Shown here piece after piece: positions 1-10,800 of a stretch of DNA of 64,000 nucleotides. Origin of the DNA: Saccopteryx bilineata (taxonomy: Eukaryota > Chordata > Mammalia > Chiroptera > Emballonuridae); the NCBI RefSeq assembly GCF_036850765.1, contig NC_089492.1, positions 98,723,022-98,787,021 of the forward strand. The letters are read 5' to 3'. Within the stretch, counting starts at the first letter, position 1, and each line of letters starts with the position of its first letter. Below the pieces are notes generated by a model that saw only the letters and a program-made list of their open reading frames with translations, was not told where the DNA came from and did not search any database. The translations under genes were made by a program, and so were the position numbers.

Positions 1-1170
1 GGAGATAGAGTGAGTGTGAGAAGGAGAAAGCTGAAATGCCTTTGTTCCTGTGTGTGAAGCTGCTGCTCCCTGGGCTCATGTGCACACATTGTACATACAT
101 TTGTGCCTGTTTCTCAGGCCCCTGTGTGCATTGAACTTTCAAACCATAACAGAAACACTGAAGCTTGGCAAAGAATAATTATCTAATTTTGGAACATGTT
201 ATTATAATACCTACATGATGTGTAACGAACTTAACAATGTTCACGTTATATTCACCAACTCTAAGTTATAGACCCACAATGCCAAGCCCTACCTACTTCA
301 GAAGCTTCTCCAAGACCCAAGAGTAGAGCAGGCCCCAAAGAAAGCTTTTTAAGGAGTATTCCCCCCCACAATGGCTTCCTCATCAGGTTTGGCGGGAAGC
401 AGGGCAGAGCCTATCTTGGGATGGCAACTCCGCTCCTCCCAGAATCCCAGTTCCTCCCCAGTTGAGGAATCTCGGGAGCTGGTAAGGAAACAGGCACACT
501 GGGGTCACAGAGGCAGATAGGCTTTCCCTGACTCAGCTGTGGGCCAGGGGGCCCCATGATCAGCAAGGCTCTCCTCTCCCCAGGGGGCTGGACTGAACTG
601 AAGCTGAGTGTGAGGGGAATGTTTGCTGTTTGCTGCTGCTCCCTGTTGACTTTAGCCAGTAGCTCTGTTTACAAACCCAGGTTGGTTTTCCCAGCACAGT
701 TAATTAGACCAAAGACATCTGGTGTGAGGGCTGGGGAGGGCATCTGCTCAGAGCCTTCCCCCCACACCCAGCAGCCATGGCCCAGAACAGGACAGAACAG
801 CTAAACAGAACCAGGCTGAACTCCAACAGACCCAAGGTTCTCAGGAGAATCGTGGCTTCTCTCATTCTGCCTCTCCCCATACTTGTTAAGTGAGTCTGGA
901 CCCCAGCCCTCTGAGTCTTCAGCACTCCAGGAATCAGAGCTAGGTGCCCCTACCTCAGTGAGATCACAGGCTGGAGATCAAGGACCCAGTCCTCTCCCAT
1001 GCCCTTCCATGTCTGAAAGAACTGGACAGAGACTCCTGTCCCCTCTCTCATCACAGTGACTCTGTATTCTGTAGCAACACCAAATTTCTTCAGGCCCCTG
1101 CAGGAAAATCTCCCTTCCCTGGACACCCACTTAGAGAAAAGGTTCTGGGCCCTCCTCCCCCTCCCTGACT
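1..1170. other. Upstream intergenic DNA, no gene seen
   Basis: Ordinary mixed-composition DNA upstream of PKDCC. Open frames on both strands here lack splice-consistent structure or recognisable motifs, and I regard them as chance. No clear repeat was recognised. Confidence 0.5.
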
Positions 1171-1199
1171 CCTCTTAAAATAATTTCTGACACTGCGGG

Positions 1200-1460
1200 G
1201 AGAAAAGAGATTCATCAGTCTAGGACCGGAGGGAGGCAGAAAGGTGATAGGGAAGGTGAGAGGATCTAGGTGTACAGTCCCAGGAGTGGTGGGGAAGTGG
1301 AGGGTTGGGAGGGGGAGGGGCAGCGGCTTATCTTTCCCAGGAGGGGGGAGTTCACTACAAACAGCTAATGCACTGGCGTGTGAAAGCCCCTCAATTAGCA
1401 CTAATGATGCAATCAGGGAGGGAGGAGGAGGGACTAGAAGTTCTGGCTGAGTCAGCACCA
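1200..1460. promoter_or_regulatory. Candidate upstream regulatory element of PKDCC
   Basis: About 1.1 kb upstream of the CpG-island promoter, several transcription-factor-like motifs cluster in non-repetitive DNA. TCAATTAG and CTAATGA homeodomain-type sites lie at about 1391-1407. TGATGCAAT at 1405-1413 matches the C/EBP-ATF composite (CARE) consensus. GGCTGAGTCAGCA at 1445-1457 is one mismatch from a MAF/AP-1 (MARE) site. The motifs are seen in the sequence; their function is inferred. Confidence 0.35.
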
Positions 1461-2409
1461 ACTTGCACAAAAAAGCACACACCCCCTTCCTCCGAAACAG
1501 TGGCCCCTTCAGAAACGCCAATGCACACACTACACAGACAGTCCGGCCCACGCACGTCCGTGGGTAAAAACGCAATCTTTGCAGAAACTACTAACATGCA
1601 TGTGGTTCGTGATCCGCTGCGGACCGCATCTGACTGCAGGGTTTCCGGAGGGGCAGGTGGGGATTAGGTACAAGAAAAATCAGAAATCAGACTTGGTAGA
1701 AGAGGTTAAACAGGGCATCTCCGAAAACCTCATAATTATTCCTCCGATCCCAAAGTTCTCGTCCCACGCGCACTCGCAGGTGCAAGCCCCTCTGCGCCCT
1801 CCTACCCCCCATCCCGCCCGCGAATCCCAATCTGGGACTGGGCAAGGATCCACCACCCCCAGCCCCACCGGCAGGAGGCGGAGCCCACGCGCATTCCCTC
1901 TGCTCCGTCCGCCCCCAGGCCTCCGGTCCCTGGGCGGGTGCCCTGGGATCACACGGATCTCCAGCACCCCAGACCGGCTGCTTGTGCCCTCCGGAGTCCG
2001 TTACCCGCGGCCTCGCCCCTTTTCTGCTCCCCAACCGAGCCCCACCAGCTCCGTTATCTGCCTCCCGGTCCCGTTATCCCGCAGCTACTGCCCAGCTATC
2101 GGCCCTCGTACTGAGCCTGGAGCCCCCCGCGCGCGTCGCGGCGCCACCGCCCGCCCTTCCCCCCCTCCCCCGCCGGAGTTCAGGGGGCCGCGGGCTGGGC
2201 AGGGCCCGAGCCACCTCCGCGCCGCTTCCCAGGCCCGGACGGCCGCGGGAGGAGGTCCCGCTGTCAGTCAGCGGGGAAGGCCGGGCCGGGAGGCCGGAGG
2301 AGGCGGTGCCGAGGACGAGCTCGGGCCGGGAGCTGGGAGGCGGAGGCGGAGGGGGCGGAGGCGGGGGCGGCTCCGGGCCTTATAAGCGGCGGGGGCAGGG
2401 CGGGAGGGA

Positions 2410-2582
2410 GGCAAGTGTCAGGCCGATGTGCCGCCCGCGAGGGGCCGGGGTCGGGGCCGCCGGGGCCATGCGCACGAGCTGGGCAGGGGGTCGGCGGGGT
2501 GCAGAGCGGAGCCGCCTCGGAGCCTGAGCCTCCCGGGGCCGGGGCGCCTCGCGGGGCCGGCCGGCTGGGGGGGAGGGGAGAG
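2410..2582 (+). other. Probable 5' UTR of PKDCC with an upstream ORF
   Basis: The inferred leader runs from about 2410 (roughly 30 bp after the TATA-like element) to the start codon at 2583. It contains a short upstream ORF from ATG 2426 to TGA 2525-2527 (33 codons plus stop), with a second in-frame ATG at 2468. It ends 55 bp before the main start and is out of frame with it. It could damp translation if included in the mRNA, which depends on the true start site. Confidence 0.55.
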
Positions 2583-3206
2583 ATGCGGCGCCGGCGGGCG
2601 GCGGTGGCCGCTGGTTTCTGCGCCTCCTTCCTGCTGGGCTCCGTCCTCAACGTGCTCTTCGCACCGGGCTCGGAGCCTCCACGGCCAGGCCAGTCCCCCG
2701 GGCCCTCGCCAGCTTCGGGCCCGGGCCGTCGCGGGGGCCGTGGGGAGCTGGCCCGGCAGATCCGAGCGCGCTACGAGGAGGTGCAGCGCTATTCCCGCGG
2801 GGGCCCTGCGCCCGGGGCTGGCCGGCCCGAGCGGCGGCGCTTGATGGACCTGGCTCCGGGCGGGCCGGGCCTGCAGCGTCCCCGGCCCCCACGGGCCCGG
2901 CCCCTGCCCGACGGCGCCCCGGGCTGGCCCCCGGCTCCCGGCTCGGGCCCGCGCCTGGGCTGCGCTGCGCTCCGCAACGTGTCCGGTGCACAGTACGTGG
3001 GCTCTGGCTACACCAAGGCCGTATACCGGGTCCGCCTGCCCGGCGGCGCCGCGGTGGCGCTCAAGGCGGTGGACTTCAGCGGCCACGATCTAGGCAGCTG
3101 CGTGCGCGAGTTTGGGGCGCGGAGGGGGTGCTATCGGCTGGCGGCCCACAAGCTGCTCAAGGAGATGGTGCTGCTGGACCGGCTGCGGCACCCCAACGTG
3201 CTGCAG
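2583..3206 (+). CDS. PKDCC: PKDCC coding exon 1
   Basis: Encodes residues 1-208: hydrophobic N-terminal signal, Pro/Gly-rich linker, Gly-rich loop and the VALK lysine (Lys161). It ends after a CAG codon at a GTACGA donor (3207), phase 0. Very high GC, lying inside the CpG island. Confidence 0.95.
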
Positions 3207-6200
3207 GTACGAGGGTGGCGGTGTGGGGGTAAAGGTGCTGGCTGGACGTGCTCAGGCCCGGTTACTCCGGCTGGAAGAGAACTCTTGGTTTTATAGAAAA
3301 AGAAACGACCTCAGTGACTGGGCTCAGGTTAGGCTAGAGGCAGAACCTAAACCATGGCTGCTTCCCACTACACCACCCTACTTCTCAGCCCTGGGTGGGC
3401 GACCCTTTGCGGGGAACTCCTGAGTTTCTCAGCTTCCACAATATATCCCTTGAAGACAGAGGCCAGGACAGAGGGTCCCAAACGTGGGGGTGAAGGTCCG
3501 TGAAAACTTAGGTATCTGCCTCTGACTGGAGCTAGGGTATTGAGTACGAAGAAAATGACCCCAATCCAAGATGCGGGACAGCAGTCATCCCTGAGTCAGG
3601 ATTACAACTGTGGTGAAAGGGTCCCCTTTCTTGATAGAATCAGAACCCCACTTCTCTCAACTTCCAAATCACTGACTTGTCTGGCTTTGAAGATGGGGTG
3701 GAACAGCCTTAGGGCTGGGAAGGGCAAGGGAGACACCTTATGTAAAATTTGATTCCCAGAGAATATCCCCACTCTCTACCCCATCCACAAACCACTGGAG
3801 CGACTGGAGGAAATTGGGTAATAAGCCAGAAAGTGCACAGCCCTTCCCAGAAGTGACCCTGGTGTTCTCCACCTTAAAGTGGGCCCTTGAACCTTTGGGG
3901 AAGCCTCAGCGTCTTAGCTCAGTGCTCAGGGGACAGACAGGTTGAGGACCTGAGGGTCTGAGCATCACATTATTTGAGCAAATTTGGCCAAGGGGCTGGA
4001 AGATCGAGAAGGCCAGATGCCCAAGTTTCTATGAAACTTGACTCTGTCTCCTGTTCACTGTGGGGCAGAGGGGAAAAATGAGACTCCTCACCTTGTCCCC
4101 TACAGGATAGACTAAGAGAGTGGGTCTCTCACAGTCCCAGCCCTGCCCTAACACAATTTCTCCTCTCCCCCAACTCTGTCCTTGAGTCAGCCTTGGGATT
4201 AGACGAGCTGTTCCCTTTTCACGTGTCTGAGCAGACTGAGGGGAAATCCCTGACTGCTCTTGACCCAGTGAACTAGGGTGTGTACAGAACCTTGCTCACA
4301 CCTTCCACCACCTTGATCACTCAGATGAACCTTTCTGCACCCAGCAGAACTGATCAGAAACCCAGGAGTCCCCCTTTCCTCAGGAGTGAGATGGACCCCA
4401 GGCTTAGATGGGCGGTGCAGAATAGGATAAATTGGCCAGAGAGCTCTGTATAGTCCAGCTGGCTCCCAGGCTTCCCAAACCCTGGTCAGACACTTCTGAC
4501 CAAATTCTGGGCTCTGAACTGGTTGCTAGAGGTCGGGCAGAGCCAACAGCTGTGGGTGGTTTTGCCCGGTTGCATGGCTGACACTGTCTGGAGCTTAAGG
4601 GAGTGAGCGGCTGGTTACGTGGCCATCTGACTGGGAGGATCTTGCTTTCTTCTCTTCCTAGGGCTCTTGGAGAGCCCCTACTTTTTTGGAAACATTGGGG
4701 AGTCAGCCACATTCTGAGTCAGTAGAGAAGGTCTTGAGTGACTTAGCAGGACATTAGTGTTAAATGACTCAAGCCCCCGCACCCCTTTGGACAGGTTTGA
4801 AGTTTCATGTGCTTTCCTGTCTCTTAAGGAAATTCTTCCTCCCTCACCTACCCCACCCAAATGTCCTATCAAGCATCCAACTAACCACCCCCACAGATAT
4901 CACAGCACGGACCTCCACATTAGACCCCCAGCCCAATTCTCAAGGCATCAAAGAAAAAAGTTACAACTGAGTAGTTTCTACCCATTTCCTCGCTAGACCA
5001 AGTTTGGTTCTGTCTGGGGTTGGCTGTCTGACTCTCATAGCATCAGAGACTGGGGTTAGTTGCCCTAGGCCCTAAGGCACGTGTTATAAGGTGGGTCAAG
5101 TCCCAGGTCCTTTCTTTTGAGGGATGGATGAAAAACTACCATTATGCGGAGGCAGGGGTCCGTTAGTGTGAGTTTAGGGACTGCTTTGGGGGAGGGTCTT
5201 CCCCGTTTATTTCCTAACCCCCAGGCCAGTGTCCTTCTGGCTTCTTCAGCAATACCACCTCTGCTACCAGTGAAGCCTACTGTGGGGTCTTCTTGCTCAG
5301 GAGACTTCAGTGAGGTTCTGCAGGGAACTGGAAATAATATTGTTTTAATATCTCTTAATCATTTAAAATTTCAAAACCATTTGACTGTTTTGCTAACTGG
5401 GAAGGAGCCAGAGAACATTTCTCAGAGTTCCTGCTCCCCCGGGCCACCAGAGGCCCCTCCCCCACTCTGGCAGCCCCTGCTTGGTGCTTTGGGTTCTAAT
5501 AGAAAATACCCAGGGTAGTGTGTCCCATGAGGCACCTTCAGCGCCTTGCTCTGGTCTCCAGAGACTGCCTAAGTGAGATTTCTCTGTCCATCTCCTGTGA
5601 TCCCTCCCCAAACCACCCCTGATACACACACATACACACATACACACACACACATACACACACTCACATTCGCTTCCTCACGTGATAGATGCCTCTGTAG
5701 CCCAGGGTCAAAGGGCACAAAAGTCTTCCCTCCCCCCTCCCTCAGTTGTCCAGGGAGGCCCCAGGCCTGCCTGGGCCCAGATTCTGGCCCTTCGAGAGTA
5801 TATTTCTTCTCTCAAACGAACAAAAGATGCGTCTGAAATGCTCAGCCTCACACTTCCTGGGGGGGGGGGGGTTAATGGTGTCTTTTTATTTTTTCCTGAG
5901 GGGTGTTGATTAATACCTCGTTAACAGCGCATTTAATGACCTCCGGGTGTTTAATAACCTTCAGAAGTTTCCCACAAAGGCTCAGACTCTAGGCAAGAAA
6001 ATGAGAACCAGGCCCCGGGGCTGCTCCCCTTACCTTCCCCCGCCCCACCAGGGCCTGGGGCCTCCCTGGGCTGATTGGGGAAGGGGGTGGAGGTGGAGAG
6101 AGAGGGAAGGAGAGGGTGCCTGGGACTGTCCCCAGATCCCCCAAGTCACAGCCCTAGTAATCTGATGGCAGACACTGAGCGGTGCCTTCTCTCATGCCAG

Positions 6201-7746
6201 CCAGCAGGACTGGGACAGCTGGCTCCAGGGACAGGGAGCTGGAAGGGCACTCTTGGGATGGAAGGTGGCATGCCGAGGGCTCAGAATGGAACTGGGAAGG
6301 GTGTGAATGACTGTAAGAAGGGTGACAATATGCAGGAACATCTATCTCCTGGCTTGGTTCCCCACTATCACCCCCCACCGCCCTTCTGCAGCCTCCATTC
6401 TCCCTACTCTGGCCTGGACAGCTCTGCCTTTGTGTTCCTACTCCACAGGGTGCTGGTGGTTTTGAGCATAGTCTGCCCCCAACTGATGTGCAGTGTGGTG
6501 GGAAAGGCCAGAAAAAGCAGGGTTCTCCTGGCTTAAGTTTTAATGACAAAGTCAGGCTAGGCTTCCCAAAGCCCCTGATCAGCTGAGCTATACCAAACTC
6601 CTCCCCAGCGCATACGGAATGGGCAGGCCTTTGTGACCATGCCCCCAAATAACTACCCTTCCCCAGGAATCATCCCTTACTACCACTCCCATTGATGTGT
6701 GTGGCACCCACCTGCCAATGTATGCAGAGAACACCCAAGGTCCTCTCTCTTAGATTCTTTGTTCTTAGTGCTTGTTACTGAGGGAGCTTGCTTCTCCTCC
6801 CACAAGATCTGAGCAGAGAGAAAAAAATGAAACTGTCAAAAAGTGGAAAAAAATGAGAAATAGACAAGAATTGGAGCAGGGGAAGAGGTATAATAACCAT
6901 TTGCTGGCTTGTCAATTATTAATCGGTATTGGAAAAAATCAGGCTGTAGAATCAGTGATATAAATTGGAATCCTAACTCCTGCAATTGATTAGCTGTGTG
7001 ACCTTGTACAAGTAACTTAACCTCTCTGAGTTGGTTTCCTTACCTGTAAATTAAAAATAATAAAAGTACCTACTATGACCGTTTGAGGTTATTATAAGGA
7101 TTGAGTTATGCCTGTAAAACACTTAGCACAATGTCTGGCTCAGCGTTAACGCGTGGTGGCCAGACCAGCCCATTTGCCTGAGTGGCAAGAGGTAAGGGGC
7201 TAATCTAGTCAGTAGGAACTCTGGCTACAGAGACAGAGGGCAGGCTTCCCAGGCAAAGCTGCTATTCTCTTCTGGCCCCAGCTGAAGCAAAGGCCTAGAG
7301 GTGGCCAGGGGGGGGGAGGGGGGAGCTGGTGACAGAGAGAAAGAGCATATGACAGGCCATTTCTTCTCTGTCCCCACCCCCACCCTGGGACCTAATGACC
7401 CACCCCGGGGCTTCTTCCAGCTCTATGGCTACTGCTACCAGGACAGCGAGGACATCCCGGACACCCTGACCACCATCACGGAGCTGGGCGCCCCTGTGGA
7501 GATGATCCAGCTGCTACAGACGTCCTGGGAGGATCGATTCCGAGTGAGCCGGGAGGAGGGGTGGGCCCTGAGCTCTTTGCTGGGATAGTTCTCCCTTAGA
7601 AGGCCAGCCCTCCAGGGCAGCTTTGACTCCTCCTCAGCAGAGGGGGAGGGAGGGAAGGATGCAGCAAAGTTGACTCGGCCATCAGCCAAAGGGTTAAAAA
7701 AAGAAGCCAGACATAGAGGACCCAGCTACACACACGCACACACTCA

Positions 7747-7802
<56 letters not shown>

Positions 7803-10800
7803 TACATTCACACACCTCCCTGACATACACTCTCAGCCCGGTTGCAGAAGAGTCAGTGTCCTGGGACTAGAAAAGACCTTGAAGCCATCTTCCCCCTCCT
7901 TCCCTTTCCGAACACTGGACTAAAACCACACTCAAGATGCAACTCCAGGGGGGAGATCCATTATCCCCAGACAACCCTGCTGCCTACTTCCCACTTACTC
8001 CACGTTGCTTTCAAGGTCGGGTGAGCCAAGGTTTAATAAAACATCACTGGCTTGCTCTATAAGGCCTCTGGCTTCCCCCCTTAGTGAACGCTGGGGTCTT
8101 GAAAAGAAAGGCCACCACCCACAACCCCTGAACTAAGTCAAGAATTCCAAAAGAGGGAGATCTGGAGTTCCTAGGTCCCCTCCCAGGGGAGAATCAGTGA
8201 GCAGCCTTGTGTTTGCCCCTCAGATCTGCCTGAGCCTGGGCCGCCTCCTCCACCACCTGGCCCACTCCCCGCTGGGCTCTGTCACTCTGCTGGACTTCCG
8301 CCCCCGACAGTTTGTGTTGGTGGATGGGGAGCTGAAAGTGACCGATCTGGATGATGCACGCGTGGAGGAGACACCGTGTGCAAGCAGCACCAACTGTGTA
8401 CTCGAGTTTCCAGCCCGGAACTTTACCCTTCCCTGCTCAGTCCAGGGCTGGTGTGAAGGCATGAACGAGAAGCGCAACCTCTACAATGCCTACAGGTGAC
8501 TCCAGCCCTTATTCAGGAAGGGCAGTGACAGGGCGTGGACCTGGGTGAGGGGTATGGCCAGGAGAGAGCCAACATGAGGTCCAGGACACCAGCCAGAGTG
8601 GGAGGTTCAGCCTTGGCCACGGGAGTAGCTGGGAGGGGAAAGGCTTCCCCGAGTCCGGAAGGGAACATTCAGGTTCCTGACGGTGAGACTAAAAATAGCC
8701 AGCTCCAAGGAGAATCTGGGGTGGGGGTGGCAGCTGGAGGCCTCTTAAAATAGTGTCAGACTCAGAGCATAGGGCTAGTGACACTGACACTGTCCCCTCC
8801 TCCCCTGGCCCTTCACCTCTGGGAGCTCCTCCCTGGGCCCCAAGGACTGCTCTGATCTTGCTCAGTCTGGGGCAACGCGGGGCTGAGGGTGGGGAGAACA
8901 GACCTCGGGTTTGTTTGGTGGGTTAGTTGTGGTCTTAGCACGTGCCCAGACCCCAACCCTGAGTCTGAGTAGTCTCCGTGTACATTCTGGGGATATGCCT
9001 TGTTGGTGGGCCTGAGGAATTGGGCTCCCTGGAGAGATCGGGGTTCCATAAGTTGGTGTAGAGGAAGGATGTGTCCCCAAAGGCTGGACCACTGATTTTC
9101 TGGTTTCTCTCTGCCCCAGGTTTTTCTTCACATACCTCCTTCCCCACAGTGCCCCACCCTCACTACGGCCTCTGCTGGACAGCATTGTCAACGCCACAGG
9201 TGAGCTCTCCAGGGTCCACCTGCTTCCCATCACCCTGCCCCTCCCCCAGCAGGTGTGAGGACAAGAATAACCCAGGACAGCATACGTTCCAGAACCATCA
9301 TCACCCAAAGTGTCATTCTGTGGCAAATCCTCTCCCTGGTCCATCAGTCATCTGGGCCCAGGCTCCGGAGGGAGAGAGGGAAAGGCAGCTAGCTGCCTGC
9401 CGAGGGGAGGAGAAGGAGCCCTCTCATAGCCACACTGCACCCTGCAGGAGAGCTCACATGGGGGGTAGACGAGACCCTGGCCCAGCTGGAGAAGGTGCTG
9501 CAGCTGTACCGGAGCGGCCAGTACCTGCAGAACTCCACCGCAGGCAGAGCTGGTGAGTGGCCCTGGCAGGGAACCAGGGGCTGGGGAGGTGGGAAACAGG
9601 TGGGAGGATGACCAGCCCCCCTAATTGGACCAAGTGGCTCATGCACCCGCTAAGGCTCGCTTGGCATGATGCACAGACTGCTGTGTGGCCTTCACTTGGA
9701 GGTCTCTTCACTTGGCCTTAATTTGAGGGGTTGGCACTGACGCTGTCTCTGGGTGGCTCCAGACTGCACCATGTACTGTCTTTGTGATTTTGAGCAAGTT
9801 ACACCTTGAGCTTCACTTGCCTCATCTGTGAATTGGGTTCAGTATTACCTGCCTCACAAAATTCTTTTGAGGTTTAAATACCAGGTGAAGTATGTGAAAG
9901 CAATTAGCCCAGTTTCTATCCACAGCTGGAACACAACATATGTTTGCTTCTCTTTCCTCACTCTACACTTTTGGGGCTAGGAGGGCACTGGAGGTGGAGG
10001 GGGCCTCCACACAGAAACCAGTCAAGAAGCCCCAGAGCAGGGGGAGGATTCTAGTCACTGCTCAGGGCTGTGGTCCCTCCACTGAGGCCCTGGGGTTGAG
10101 CATGGGAGGCAGGGGGTGAGGGGTGGGCAGCCTCTGTATTCAAGGAGCTCAGGCCAGTCTTAGGGGTGGGGGAGCCCTCGTTAGCCCTGTAAATAAAGTT
10201 TAACGAGGTGAACAATGGCTGGCTCTGTCCCTGAGGACGCCGTTTATGGGGCTGTAAATCACAGCCAGCCCTGGACTTTGGTCTAGTCCCCCGTAGAAGA
10301 AGGAGGCAGGAGGGCGGGGTGACCAGAGGCCCAGGGCTTCTGCATTATCAGTCTAGAGCTGGGCTCCCCAGGCAGTGGGAAAGGCGGGTGAGCAGGTGGT
10401 CTGCAGCTGAGCCAAGCCTGCTTCCTCAATGAGCAAATTTCAGAGGCTCTTTCTGTGTAATGGGGAGATCTCAGGTTCTTCCTCCAGCCTCCTCCCCAGA
10501 CACTCAAGTTGTAGATTCTCAAATGGTAATGTTTGTGTTTTACATTCACTTGCATGCCTCTCAACCTCAAAACTCCCTGACTGCCCCCCCCCATCTGAAG
10601 GTTTGCCTAACCTTCTCCCCAATGGCAAGGAGGAAGGCCGCCCTAGACCTTCTGAATCAGAATCTGCATTTTAACAAGATTCCCTGGAGATTCACATGCA
10701 CAGTGGAGTTTGAGAAGCCAACTCTAGGTATCCAAAATGTCCTGACCTTAGCAACCAGCCTGGGTAGCCAGTGATGCTGGGTGTGCGTTTATCCCACACA

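Larger units (their letters stand above)
1750..3260 (+). promoter_or_regulatory. CpG-island promoter of PKDCC
   Basis: The sequence becomes very GC- and CpG-rich from about 1.75 kb to just past the end of exon 1. Stacked GC boxes (GGGGCGG type) lie at about 2340-2372. A TATA-like TATAAG starts at 2381, suggesting transcription begins near 2410. This combination of CpG island, GC boxes and TATA-like element immediately precedes the first coding exon. The exact start site is inferred and would need CAGE or RNA-seq. Confidence 0.8.

Noticed and set aside
1579..2385. 268-codon + frame upstream of PKDCC
   Set aside because: Pro/Arg/Ser-rich CpG-island artefact that ends at the promoter; not in frame with a recognisable protein.
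2415..2582. Extension of the PKDCC frame upstream of 2583
   Set aside because: The frame is open but has no ATG upstream of 2583. The residues after 2583 match the known start with a hydrophobic signal.
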